The notes beneath the pieces were generated by a model. It was not told the DNA's origin and made no database searches. It was given only the letters and a program-made list of their open reading frames with translations. Positions 10,865 to 22,260 of a DNA stretch of 64,000 nt are shown here, piece after piece. Numbering within the stretch: position 1 is the first letter of the stretch; every line of letters starts with the position of its first letter. Both the position numbers and the translations under genes were made by a program. The DNA comes from Micrasema longulum (taxonomy: Eukaryota; Arthropoda; Insecta; Trichoptera; Brachycentridae), in NCBI GenBank assembly GCA_022494885.1, contig JAGVSM010004866.1, positions 203,097 through 267,096 of the forward strand. Direction: 5' to 3'.

Positions 10865-10924
10865 ATGGTGGTCTTGAGGACATTTTATGTTTTTGTGACA
10901 TTTGCCGCGCTAGTGAGATCTGAG
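10865..10924 (+). CDS. ZP-domain protein, exon 1 (signal peptide)
   Basis: ATG GTG GTC ... TCT GAG, then the donor GTAAGA at 10925. It encodes MVVLRTFYVFVTFAALVRSE, a classical signal peptide: short N-region with an Arg, hydrophobic core, small residues near the end. The exon ends in phase 0, matching the phase-0 start of the ZP exon at 54521. In insect ZP proteins a first exon holding just the signal sequence followed by a long intron is plausible. The assignment to the same gene rests on strand, phase and the need of a ZP protein for a signal peptide; transcript data would settle it. An unseen small exon inside the 43.6 kb intron is possible. Confidence 0.65.
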
Positions 10925-11454
10925 GTAAGAAATTCCGCTCTTCTGAACTTTAACTAACTTCACACCTTTCTTAGAGCCAAACGTTAAAATGAAAAAAATT
11001 AAAATTAAAACCTGTAATGTTTAAAATAGAATAAAACAATTTAAATGGATGATTAAAGTACAAGGCCAGCGTTAGTATTTATATATTTTCCATTTACATA
11101 TAATTATGTGACGCCTGCGCCTGCGACCCTGCAGCATGTAGAACCCATCTAAAAACATTGTCATTCACACAATATTTAGATTAAACAAACACAGCTTGTT
11201 CTATTGAAATCTAGCGTACCACTACGTAAGAACTCTTTATTTATTATTTCAATTTATACAACCAGATGACATCGGTCTTCTGAATACGTTAGTACCTGTT
11301 TTTTTATTATTTTATATGTGAGTTGCATCATTCTTTCACCTTGCTTGTAATGTACAAGGTTTATATTTACTTCAAAGGGATAGTTATTTATTTGTTTACT
11401 TCAAAAAAATAAAATATTCTATTAAATTTACTTCAATGAAAAACTTTTTTTTTT

Positions 11455-11642
11455 TTTATAAATCGAAATATTTTTGTTCTTATGATTCACCCAAATATTT
11501 TATTTTGAGAGCCATTTTCAACGAGTTGTAAATAACTCACTATTAGAAAATGGAAATAAAGTTGGAGTAGAGTGGGATTCGAACCACGGACCATTGGTCC
11601 GTGAGTCCGAGACACTAGACACAGGACCACAACCTTGTTTAG
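11455..11642 (-). mobile_element. tRNA-derived SINE, family B
   Basis: On the minus strand: a tRNA-like head GGTTGTGGTCCTGTGTCTAG, the B box GGTTCGAATCCCACTC (plus strand 11574-11589), a body with AATAGTGAGTTATTTACAAC, and an A-rich tail (T run at 11445-11457 on plus). Related copies lie at 22168-22260, 26955-27062, 37195-37375 and 62612-62668. Confidence 0.75.
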
Positions 11643-11699
11643 TTATTTAGTTGATATATTATGTAAGGATCGGGTGGAAGGTTTCGGATGTAGCATGTT

Positions 11700-12365
11700 T
11701 TAGGAGCCTCTCCGCATTTGCTCTAGTGACGAGGAAACTACAGAAAACTCGTCAGGAGAAGGCGGACTGTTGTAATTCGTCAACAGATTTTCCGATCCAC
11801 TTGAAGTGTGTTCGGCATTTGGCGTCCTGCTATCATTGATACCTTTTATTGCCTTTACCATATCTATCATGTACAATGTTACCTCTCTTGACAAGTCCTT
11901 ATGACTAATTACTACATGAACATCGTGTAAATCCTCATTTAGACTTCTGCATCGCGTCTCCAGCTGCGTTCTCTGCAGACTAAAAAAGGGGCAATGCATC
12001 AATAGATGGGAGACATCTTGGAGAGTAACATCATCGCATGGGCAAGTGTTGATCTCAGATATCTTGAATTTATGTGGCTCATAAATCCGCCATGTCCTGT
12101 CAGGATTTGTTCGTATTCTGCACGCTGCAGTTTCCTGAATTCAAAAGCATGATAAACAGATGGAAAAAAAATTGTGACCTTTCCTGTGGGTTCTGCTAAA
12201 TAGCGATCATTCCAGAGCTGTAAAGTTTTGCTTCTTATTTTTCTCTTAGCAAAACTTATTGGAAAGTCGGCAAAATCAGGAACGGTTTTTTTGAGAGTTG
12301 CTTCCCGAGCCTTTTCGTCAGCTCTTTCATTGCCAATTATAGTACCTGGATTAAGTACGACAAGG
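11700..12365 (-). pseudogene. RNase H-type LINE ORF2, C-terminal relic
   Basis: Read right to left. Near 12350-12300 it encodes NPGTIIGNERADEKAREA, the C-terminal RNase H signature (PGH.GI.GNE.AD..A with the His replaced by Thr). Further on comes LTGHGGFMSHI (about 12090). The frame shifts by one base near 12075-12085, then continues INTCPCDDVTLQDVSHLLMH and on to a TAA at 11702-11700. CPCDDVTLQDVSHLLMHC is a CXCX9HX4C motif, as found at the C-terminus of I/LOA/R1-group ORF2 proteins. The copy is 5'-truncated near 12365. Its tail is homologous to that at 1-286. Confidence 0.75.
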
Positions 12366-13654
12366 TATGGTCTAAGTTATATGCTGTTCTTTGCTTGTAG
12401 TAAGTACAGCATGCTACCGATGTCCTATAAAATATTTTTTTAAATACGAAATTTATTTTTAAATTTACTACTTGAAGAGGTGAAATTTAGTTTTGAGTTT
12501 TTGTTTAACCTTCGATATTTCTTACAATACGTAAATGTTTATCAGTATGCTTTGTTTTAATTTCATTGCATTATAAACCTAATTTGCCAAATTATTTTAG
12601 TTTTATGTATATATTATTGCTATATTATCACTATACCAGTGTGTTAATAATTTTCTGTCCCAAAATGAGATTGTTGAAGCTCCTGGAAGTACAAAAAATG
12701 ATTTAATAATAATAAAATATAAATAAAACGACACGAAAAAAAAAATATTCATTGGATTGTTTTTCTGTGTTCTATGGCGTTTTGGTGGCTATGCAAATCA
12801 AATTTAGAAAAAACCTTTTCCAAACTTGAATTTAGAAAAAAACTTTCACCGACATTTACAAAAAATATCCCCCGCCCCCCACACTCAAATGAGTCATCTA
12901 TAACTAAAACCCGCTATCTCTCCATAGCCGTCATAGGGAAAGACGGGTTTTATTTATTTATTTACGGACATTGTCCATTTATACAATTTATAAGGTGTTA
13001 ATATAATAATGTAACAATAGTTAAAAACATTTCAAAAATAAAGAAGAAGCATTGACAAACATTGAACTGAGTCATATTTTTGTTATGCGGCACGATTGGC
13101 ATGGCTTAGCTTGAAATCTTGTGTATAATATGTTCTTTGAATATATAATTTATACCATTGTTTTATTGTCTTTGTTTTGTCTTTGGTTAATGTATTTATG
13201 ATCTGTTTGCGAAGTTTCCATTTGTTTTTTTAATAATTTCTATGTAATTGTTTTCGGCTTAAGCCGTAGATATTTTAATTTCATTTAAAAAATAATTTAT
13301 TGTTTTCGATTTATAATGGATAATCACAGCAATAAAACATAATACATAAACGACTAAATAAAGTTTATAATCGATCTTTGCGTTGTAATCTGAATTATTT
13401 AACCTTGTATCTCTTGGCTAACGGCTCGTATAATATTATAAAATATATATTATATTTATAATATTATTGCTTGTTGCCCACCACATTTACTTGTCGCTCG
13501 TCTTAATTAGATTCAGTTCGTTTAATTAAATTTATTTTAAATCTTCTCATTCGAGTCGGAGAACATGTAAAATGGAAAGTTTATGTTATGTAAAAACGAT
13601 AATTGACCTCGACCTTACTTACACAATATTATAGTTAGATATTTTATCATTCTT
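12366..13654. other. Non-coding intron sequence
   Basis: AT-rich, no gene found. There is a TTTATT run at 12947-12963 followed by ACGGACATTGTCCATTTATAC, probably a LINE 3' end. At 13425-13465 there is a short AT palindrome. Confidence 0.4.
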
Positions 13655-13845
13655 CTTCTTCTAGTGCCTTGCCAAGTCTCCCCTACGTAAGCGATCACTA
13701 AAGCGAAAGCATATGTATCTGTCCTGCGCTAATTTTACATTTCGCAGCCAGGACGATTGCTTATTGATGTACCCGCCGTAGTGATTCCTGGGAAAAGATG
13801 ACCAGAGTGGTTTCCCGTCGCCTTCTCTGGTGGATCATTATAACT
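13655..13845 (+). repeat. Dispersed repeat, partner at 16185-16375
   Basis: Shared blocks in order with 16185-16375: AGTGCCTT, GTCTCCC, GCGATCACTA.AGCGAAAGCAT, CTGCGCTA, CAGC..CCAGGAC, GCTTATTG, GTGA.TCCTGGGAAA, GATGACCAGAGTG.TTTCCC and CTCTGGTGGAT. It is GC-richer than the surroundings. No tRNA boxes or coding frame were identified. The class is unknown. Confidence 0.65.
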
Positions 13846-14221
13846 AACTATTTACCGATAAAATTATGGGATTTGTTTACTTTTTTTGTTAACATTTTCA
13901 AACATTACATTATTTTTAGACAGGTCACTACGTACATTTATAAACATATTTAATACGCATTATTTAAAAATAAAAGGAACACAAAAATCCACGTGTCCAC
14001 AATACCTGTGCGTAGGTGGGTTTAGGTTCTTTTTTTGTGAATCAAACAAAAGAAATTAAAATTATAATTTAATGTTTTTTTTATATGCATTTAATATTAT
14101 TATGTTTACATAATATTTGCAAGCATATGCATTCGTATATTGTACATAATATCGATATAAATTAAAAAAAATAATACTCAAATAAACAAACACAAAATAT
14201 CAATAGAAAATAAAACAATAT

Positions 14222-14422
14222 CGACAGTGGAAAAGGTTTTAAGCGACAAGTAGCAGCTTTACAGCAGAGATAAATAAAGTTTTTTTTTTTATTAAAAAGT
14301 ATATACCTATTATTTTGGCGTGACTCCTACTCAATTTAAACAAAAAAATCAAATAAGAGATTTTTCAAGAATTTTTTTGTAAAGTTGACTACATGTCGCT
14401 TAGGAACATTTTCGTTTCCAAA
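14222..14422. mobile_element. Foldback MITE carrying the AAGCGACATGTAG motif
   Basis: The left end GTGGAAAAGGTTTTAAGCGAC (from 14226) and the right end, reverse complement GGAAACGAAAATGTTCCTAA then GCGACATGTAG, form imperfect inverted repeats of about 45 bp. Related single arms lie at 29838-29960 and 58425-58592. Non-coding. Confidence 0.6.
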
Positions 14423-15185
14423 TGGTATATACAAAGTTAGTCTATCCATAAGTTGCTTTTAAAAAAAAATTGGAACTGGTCGGTAATAAATAAAAATAAG
14501 TTGTTTATTTTTGGTAGATATTTATTAAATTTTTAATGAATAACTACAAAGTAAGCGCTTCAAATATCAATTTAAGGCTAAAATTTGATTGGCTGCAGGT
14601 AAACTCTTTGCAACATGTATTGCTTGTATAATTGCATCTACAGCGTTGGAGAAAATTGTTTTGTGTATGTTTTAGTGAGGATTATTTGAAAATCAGTTGG
14701 GCGGCATTCACCTGTAAGATTTTTAAGACTATAATTTAACGATGAGTTCTTGATTTATATCGAATTATTGATACATCGCAGGTTCTCTGAAAGCCTAAAT
14801 TTTCATATTCCTTTCTCAAAGGGAATTTCAGTTGAAATTTAGTTTTCTTCGGTTGAAATCCCTACTTTTATGATCGACCACTTCAATTACAATAAGTACT
14901 GTTTCTCCTTCATTCAAATCGAATAATTATATCGAGATTAAGGGGAGCCGAGATTCAAGACTCATGTGCCCACAAAATACACCTCTTCATGTTTCCCAAT
15001 ACCAGATGCTGATACTGCGTTATACCACTTCTGGTTTCGATCCGAAAACAAGTCGTGGGAGGGGAGCAGATTCCATAAATGGTGTTTCGCGTCACCACGC
15101 GCGCCCCTCAGTCCCTTCTCAGCACATTGCTAAAAAAGGTCTTAAGCCCTGTAAATGCCGTATTTTGATTATTTTTGTAATATTC

Positions 15186-15358
15186 AGGTAAGATGATCTG
15201 TCTTACGCTTCAAGTACCAGTCCAGGGACTATGAAATATTTTCGTCTAAAACATCCTTAAAATCAATATTTCATGTCAAGCATGTCGGGGATCGAACCCA
15301 AGACATCTTGCATGGTAGGCAAACGGGCTTTTTTTATTATACCACTAGGTGGACCCCT
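15186..15358 (-). mobile_element. tRNA-derived SINE, family A (partial)
   Basis: On the plus strand it contains GTACCAGTCCAGGGACTATG, CATGTCGGGGATCGAACCC (inverted B box) and GCATGGTAGGCAAACG, and ends at the inverted A-box side ACCACTAGGTGGACC. The 3' part with the CAT repeat is missing here. Confidence 0.75.
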
Positions 15359-15439
15359 GGCAAGAATTTTATGAAATATTTGCTTACAATGTGGTTTTTC
15401 ACCGCTGTGGACTGACTCCTGAAACGTTAGACTGATCAC

Positions 15440-15615
15440 CTGATCTTGATCATTTTGGTTACATTAAAGATAAGATAATCAGTCTTTCGCTTCATGTGCC
15501 AATCCAGGAACAATAAAATGTTGCAAAAAATGCAAAGTAGAATTAACTTTGAAAACAGTATTTGATGTATCAATGCAGTGCTTTATGCATCATCATATAA
15601 TCATAAATAATAATT
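15440..15615 (-). mobile_element. SINE family A fragment
   Basis: Contains TTACATTAAAGATAAGATAATCAGTCTTTCGCTTCATGTGCCAATCCAGG in degenerate form, and further on GCAGTGCTTTATGCATCATCAT. It is probably one broken copy or two overlapping fragments. Confidence 0.5.
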
Positions 15616-16184
15616 TATATCACACCATCATTTTTTCTGCTAACCTTGCCAGGAATCAGATGAAGTTTAATAATTAATAAAAAATGCCAGCTAATACAAA
15701 ATTTACCTTGGTATGCTTTACCGACTTGTCATCTCTGACGTCGTATTATCAAATACAACCTAAGTGACGCCGAAATTTTACTCCGCGTTTTTAATTTAAT
15801 TAAAATTAAAATTAGTCCGCATTCACATTTCAAATAGGCTTCTGTAATTAAAAGCAAAAATCATTAAAAAAATAATATAAACTAATCATACAAAAATGAA
15901 TTAAAACAGACAATGACAGTTCCTAAGACGGTATCGTCAACTATTATTTAAATGGCAGTATGGTCGCGATAATATGGACCGATGAATATTTTGATCAATT
16001 CAATTTGTTAATCATGCAAAAAATTCTATGCAAAACGGAAATTCATAGGTAAGGTCCTAATATGTTGTCGTATGTCTGTGTCATGTATTCACATGTACAA
16101 TTACACATACATTATAAATGCAGTTTTGTATGGACATGATAATATTCCTGTTGGTGTTTTATGCCTTACCACGACCATCTACTT
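15616..16184. other. Non-coding intron sequence
   Basis: AT-rich DNA with no recognisable gene or repeat pair. Confidence 0.35.
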
Positions 16185-16375
16185 CTTGCGGTGCCTTATC
16201 AGGTCTCCCCGATGTTGGCGATCACTACAGCGAAAGCATCTCGGCCCTGCGCTACGTTTATATTCAGCATCCAGGACAACTGCTTATTGGATGTACTCGC
16301 CAGAGTGACTCCTGGGAAACGATGACCAGAGTGATTTCCCATTCCCTACTCTGGTGGATTTCTCTGTCGGGGATA
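16185..16375 (+). repeat. Second copy of the repeat at 13655-13845
   Basis: Same order of blocks as the first copy, about three quarters identical by eye. Open frames across it on the plus strand (16072-16405) have no known motif and are taken as chance. Confidence 0.65.
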
Positions 16376-16520
16376 CCTTCCCTTATCTGGTTGGTTTTGG
16401 TTTAGTGGCGACAGAAACTCGCCTTTCATCCTTTCGTGATCGGCTACGACCATTCCGTAATGAGTGTGTATCATATCGGGGGATAATTACTACGACTAAG
16501 TTACTTCAAAATCAACATTT

Positions 16521-16978
16521 GTAAGTTTCCCACTAAAAACACATTTTTTATCGTCCATGAATGCTATGAACAAAAAAGTCACGATTAAACAATGTTTTGA
16601 GTATGCCTAAATGTTTGCAGACTGGCTGGATTTTCTCTTAGGGAGTTATTCAGATCTAAATTTGTTGCAACAGAAGGAAAAAAAAATAAGAAGGGAATAT
16701 GGTAGTTCAGGCATTTACAGGGCTTATGCTCTATCGTTGACTGATTTAAGTGGCCACTTTACACTTAGTGTAACATTCCCCATTCCGCCCATATTTATAC
16801 ATCCACATTTCCTCAACTCTTCCATCATTTGACTTTTTACTTTCTCGAAAATATTTTCCCTCTGTTGCAACAAATTTTAAGCCATTATTCATTCAAATAA
16901 TTTTAAAATGACTTGATTCGTCTATTTGTAGCATTTATAAAGGAGGATAAAAAAAATTGTTTTCGGTAGGTAACTTAC
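16521..16978. mobile_element. 458-bp element inserted in the left arm of the outer MITE
   Basis: Starts GTAAGTTTCCCAC and ends GTAGGTAACTTAC, an imperfect terminal inverted repeat of about 14 bp. The target duplication is unclear (ATTT on the left, AAAT on the right). It itself contains the inverted-repeat unit at 16658-16877. Confidence 0.5.
16658..16877 (+). mobile_element. Inner MITE with TTTGTTGCAACAG termini
   Basis: AAATTTGTTGCAACAGAAGG on the left and CCTCTGTTGCAACAAATTT on the right are inverted repeats. The interior GGCATTTACAGGGCTTATG recurs at 47945-48062 and, inverted, at 51058-51182 and near 15141. A small non-autonomous family. Confidence 0.65.
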
Positions 16979-17287
16979 AAATCGTCGCTTCAGTTCGTTT
17001 TTGTCCAACATACTATTACACAAATCTGCAGTAATATAGTCTTAAAGTTTTTTTACGAAAGGGCATAAATAATGGCCACAGCTTGAAAAAAAAATCGTTT
17101 AAAAACTCCTTAAACAATTTTTAACAACAACTTTTTCGTTTTCATTTAATTAAAAAAAGTTTTCTCAGAACTTCTCTACACTTAACTCAATTTCGTTAAA
17201 AAAGGTCTGTTGGACAAAAACGAACTAAAGCGACGAAATGCTGATTTTGAAGTTACTTAGTTGTCATAATTACCCCGCGATATTATT

Positions 17288-19489
17288 CCGTGTTGACGAT
17301 GTATTCACACAAGGTCAGGTAATTAAAACTACCGATGAGCCTCGTGTACATAAGTACACATAAAACACATGTGAGCCGTATTCTATATTTTATTTTCCCT
17401 CCTTGCAGTTTTAAAAGCCACGAACAATATGTTTCTGAAAATACTGCTTTTAACAAACAAAACTTACTTAAATACTTTCCACTAAACGCCTCGGGCAAAA
17501 GTCATTGAGGCTCTCTTACTCAGTAAATTCAGAGTTCCGGTGCGGTGGTACCCTGGCAGTCTATTATATTTGCAACAAGCAGAGTACATAACGAGGATCA
17601 ACAATTCTTCATCCTCCCGTAGCTATTACAATCGTGGAGACTGTTACCTGCATGACAGGAAGAGGACTGCATTGTTTTGATGAAATAGAAAAATCTATGC
17701 GGATTAATGAGGAGAAGGTGGATGCATCGCCTGAGGCCAACAAGTCGTCCGCGCCCTTCGGACCCTCTCGATGTTTCCGTTCATTTTTCTTAAAAATTAT
17801 CATATTATAAAAAAACTACGAAAAAACTAAAAAACAATCACAAACCTTTACAAAAAAAATATTTACGACTAGATATTCAGATAACAGTTAATATCAAATT
17901 GTTCATAAAATAACAGAGAAAACGTAAAAGTCGTAATACGAGTATTTACAATAATAAACAGTTTACGTAAGGGAGAATTTGAACATTTTAAGCACAATTT
18001 AAAAATAATATGTTTTGTACTTATTTGTTATTTTACGCTTTGTAACAGCTGATGACGTGCCATATCCCTGTTGATGACTAGATTTATATTTTTCATTAAA
18101 AAAAATCTATCCGTCCCTCTTGGAATATCTATACTAATCTATCTATCAAGAATAAATAATAAGTGTTTGAATTTTTGTTAATAATTTGTAAACATGTAGT
18201 AATTAAGATATGTATTTGCAATATTTCAGTGCGTATTACTAACCTATATTGTAATTAAATATGCATTTCAATTAATATTTTTTTGTCACAAAATTACGAA
18301 ATAGAAGACACGTTCGTTAATACTCATCACGCAATTAAGGTAATATACAGAGCTGGAACATTAGTTATAGTGTAAACATCTGAATATTGATATCTCATTT
18401 TTGTAACGCCTACCTCAAAGTTGTTTTTTTAGTTTAAATACTGGAAGGTGTTCAGATTTTAGATTAGTAAAAAAGACGCTATCGTTGTATCCTGTCCAAA
18501 GTTAAATAGCGTATATCTATATATACATACATAGATAAGTGATGGAATTAGTTGCAGGATAACGAGTTCCTGCACCCACTCACAAGGATTAGGACTTGCA
18601 GCTCTTTCAAAGATATAAGGTACTATGTACTGACATCGCCCACTGAAATTTAAATGGAGATTGAAAGAAAAAGGCTGAAACGTCTTTCATATTGGTTCTT
18701 AAAAGCCTTTTGTGTGTAAAGATTACCCCTATTCACAAAAAAGATTTTCACCAACATTTTACAATTTTATTAAATAATTTCATTTACGAGTATTTACCTA
18801 ACTCATTTTAGAATATAAGTTTGTAAAATATAAGTATCGACGTATACTTGAGAGTAAAAATATACTTACAGTTTTTCTGTGATGATAATGATAAAAAAAA
18901 TATCATTATCATTCTCTTTTCTGTACCCAGTGGTGCATAAAACACTTTATTCATAAACCAAACGCAGCGTACTTCAATAATCTGATACATGAAGGTAATG
19001 TGATAAGTCGTACACTTTAGGACCAGTCAAATTTATCAAGTGGGTACTTAAATTATATTCAGTAGATGAACATTCAACATAAACCAAAATATAATGATGT
19101 CTTTCTGAAAACAAATGTCGTGCTAATAATTAAAAAACATTTAAAGTCATTTATAAATTGTAGCTATTTGGTGATATTTTTTTCCATTTCAACTATGCAT
19201 AATGCGCTGGCTTTAGATTTAAGCATGCGTCATAGGATGTTTTTTCATCTCTCAAATGTAAACATATGACGTTTAATATACCTAGAACTATTGGTGAGGT
19301 GTCAGCATTTTTATTTTACGTATACGGTACTCAGGTATTCATGTTGAAGTCACTGATTCTGAGAACGATGACGATTCCTGTAGTAACTCGCCACGCCCGA
19401 AGTCTTCGCAAATTGCACATAAAAGATTATTTAATTCTTATATTCAGTTAGTTATTAATTTATTATTAAGTACACATAAACCACATTAA
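17288..19489. other. Non-coding intron sequence
   Basis: No gene recognised. 17590-17790 is less AT-rich. A short palindrome GATAATGATA/TATCATTATC sits at 18884-18913. Short open frames here have no motif. Confidence 0.4.
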
Positions 19490-19526
19490 CCCCGATGGAC
19501 GCTGTAATGCGATCCGAAACGTCGGT
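19489..19526 (+). ncRNA. Hammerhead-like relic, variant 2 (with 54228-54265)
   Basis: ACC (19489-19491), CCGATGG in place of the CTGATGA core, a hairpin GACGC-TGTAAT-GCG, then GAAACGTC (19516-19523) and GGT (19524-19526), which pairs with ACC. GAAAC followed by the palindrome ACGT and the cleavage base C is the classical arrangement of dimeric hammerheads. The core carries substitutions expected to kill activity. The same block recurs at 54228-54265. Confidence 0.3.
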
Positions 19527-21382
19527 AAAAAGTACGAAGGGCACACGGTATAATATCCCAGAAAAACTTATTGTAAATCTGAACGGCCGTGAAAATCTAA
19601 GAAAGCAGTTTTATTTGTTTTGTTATATTGATATAGAACTACTTTTAATTTAAAATAATAAAATCTCTATTTTAGTACATGCTGACCCATGTTAGATGCA
19701 GACTACTCTAAACAGAGGACCTCTGTATTAATTTTCAAGTGCACTAGTTTTACATAAAGTCTCTTATATTGAATACGAACTGAACCCGGCAATGCTTTGC
19801 TTTCACTATATTTGAGAACATATTTGTATTTATAGATTAAACGATTATGATCGAAAGTTTGATATCAATTATTTTATTTAGTTAAAATTAGATATGTACA
19901 CATACATGATTGTTTTTGTGTTTCGGATTCCATAAATCGTGAGGATATACGGTGACATGGTATTTTGATAAATAGGTATTTGAACATTGTTTTTTCAGTT
20001 ACTGTTTTAAAAATGCCACCCCAATGCTTTGCAAAAAAGAAAACTGCATTTCGGACCTTTTATGCCTAACTAAAATAGACAAAATCTACGTTTCGGTGTC
20101 ATAAATTTTTATCTTTTGATAGTGTAACTTTTTGTTAATAAGTAGGAACCTAGGTAATTGTTTATTATTGTAGTCAAAATCTAATAATAGTTAATATTCA
20201 AATATTGAATTTAAGTAGGTACGTAAGTACTCGTTTATGTTTGAATTCCAAAACATCAAATAATTCATTTTTAAATTAAGAATTCTTTTTGCGAATGTCA
20301 AACTCTCCTCATCTCATTAACAAAGGTGCATTTAATTAAGGAATGCAATTTTCAAAAATGTATTGAATGTCAGTTAATATTATTTTAATTTTACCAAAAA
20401 TACAGTTAAAAGAAATTAATGGGTAGAAATTATAAGGAATTTAATGAAATAATCTGATTGGAATTCATAAAAAATGAATGTTGTTAGTAATAATTAAAAA
20501 AAAAAATCTTTTCAAAAAATTAACATCTTTCCAATTTTTTTTGCACTTGCATTTTCGGCAAGTGCTGCTCTGGTGAACGAAAAAAATCATTTAACCTCCT
20601 AACTGTTTTTCTACTTAATGAATTGAAGATTATAAGTTCTATAAATATGCTCATGGCAAAGATCTCCATTTAGCTAAAAACCGCACGCAAATCGGTCATC
20701 GATGACACACATACGAACATTGCCTTTTATTAATATAAATGTATAAAGGTATATCCAATAAACTTAAAAATAATAATTTTATGACTACGTTAAGCGCGTA
20801 ATCACGGCCGAAATAAATAAATTGTATTTATTTTACTTCACAAAAGTTTGTGTTTATATACAAGTATAAACAAAAATATAAAAGTATGTTTTTTAAATTT
20901 ATTTTCTTTTCCCATTCCTGAATAATTTACATTTCTATCAACGAGAACAACGACGTATGTGCGAAAAATGCGGCATTGACTATTTTTTTATATTTGATCG
21001 TAAAAACGTTTTATAGAGACCTTATATTCTAGGTTTGAAATAATATATTATTAAAAATTATATTACAAAAATGGCGTAAAATACGTTAGCTATAATAATG
21101 ATATTGATCAAATACATGTAAGGCCTTATTTATAGACCAATTATAAAATTATGCCTAGGCATAGTAATGGAAAAAGGACGGTACAGTACAAATTCTTGAA
21201 CCTCACATAAAGTAGTACTCGTTATAGAGCTGAGATAGTGACCATAGTTGCTTATTCTACGCTTGTACCTGGGTCCAACGTGGTAAAGCACAGGAATAAA
21301 TATTTGTCATATTTTTCTCCTGTCAAATGGATTGAATTTATTTTTTTCAAATTTAAGTAATTTATCGAACGTGCTATTTTTC
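19527..21382. other. Non-coding intron sequence
   Basis: AT-rich throughout with no recognised gene, RNA or repeat pair. Confidence 0.4.
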
Positions 21383-21485
21383 CAGGGCTGGTATTCCGAA
21401 CGCTATCATAACGCGGTAAAGCGCATTTTTACGTACTTAATATGCGTTATACCGCGCTATAAATGCGTTCGGAAAGCTAGCCCAG
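21383..21485. mobile_element. ~100-bp palindromic MITE
   Basis: CAGGGCTGGTATTCCGAACG on the left and CGTTCGGAAAGCTAGCCCAG on the right, with inner pairs AACGCGGTAAAGCGC and GCGTTATACCGCGC. The whole unit folds back on itself. Non-coding. Confidence 0.6.
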
Positions 21486-22167
21486 AGATTTTAAAGTAAA
21501 ATATCAATTATTAGTATATAAATGATCAACAAATTTTCATTTCATTCTGATAAATTTTCTTTAGCAGATATTTTAACAATGATCCTTGATACGTTTTGCC
21601 GTATTAAAACATAAAATATTGTTTATTGTAATAAATATTTAATTTTACATTTATCCAATCATCTAAACATTTTATCAATGGCATATTTAGGTATTTAATT
21701 GATTGTTTTTATGACGCTAATGTCAATAATTTTTGAGTGGTGTAGTATTCAAGAATTGACTTTCTTTCTTTACATTCAATATTATCTTTCAATAGTCTCA
21801 TGACTTCCAGAAAATATTTATTATTTTAAGGTTGTTCTTTTATAACAAACTCCAAGTGTAAAATTTCACAGGAATGAAATAATACATCAATAAATATATA
21901 TCATTATCGATTTTGATAGATTTAGATTTCGTTAGATGCTTGACATTTTTATAATTTGTTTTGTTTTTTCTTGTATCTAATACGAATAACGTTTTAATAT
22001 TTGTAAATGCACAAACGCACGCAGCTTGTTCACAAATTAGTATTAAAAATACGAATAAATAATAACCAATTAAAAGTGTAGATAGGAAATTATATTGAAA
22101 AAATAACAATTCATTAGTTTATTATTGTCAACATTATTGAGGATATTTCCTTTTTTTCGAAATGCAC

Positions 22168-22260
22168 GATGTTGAATCGAGTTGTGGTTCCGCGGCTAGT
22201 GTCGCGGACTCACAGATCAAAGGTCCGAAGAGTCCCACAGAAGATAAATATTTATGTAAA
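22168..22260 (+). mobile_element. tRNA-derived SINE, family B (head only)
   Basis: GAGTTGTGGTTCCGCGGCTAG, GTCGCGGACTCACAGATCAAAGG and GAGTCCCAC match the head of the family; the tail is lost. Confidence 0.6.

Larger units (their letters stand above)
16473..17287. mobile_element. MITE with long inverted repeats, interrupted by nested insertions
   Basis: The left outer arm 16473-16520 (CGGGGGATAATTACTACGAC, CTAAGTTACTTCAAAATCAA) resumes at 16979 (AAATCGTCGCTTCAGTTCG, TTTTTGTCCAACA). The right arm is 17205-17287. Joined, the left arm matches the reverse complement of the right arm for about 80 bp. 16521-16978 is therefore an insertion into the left arm. Confidence 0.65.
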
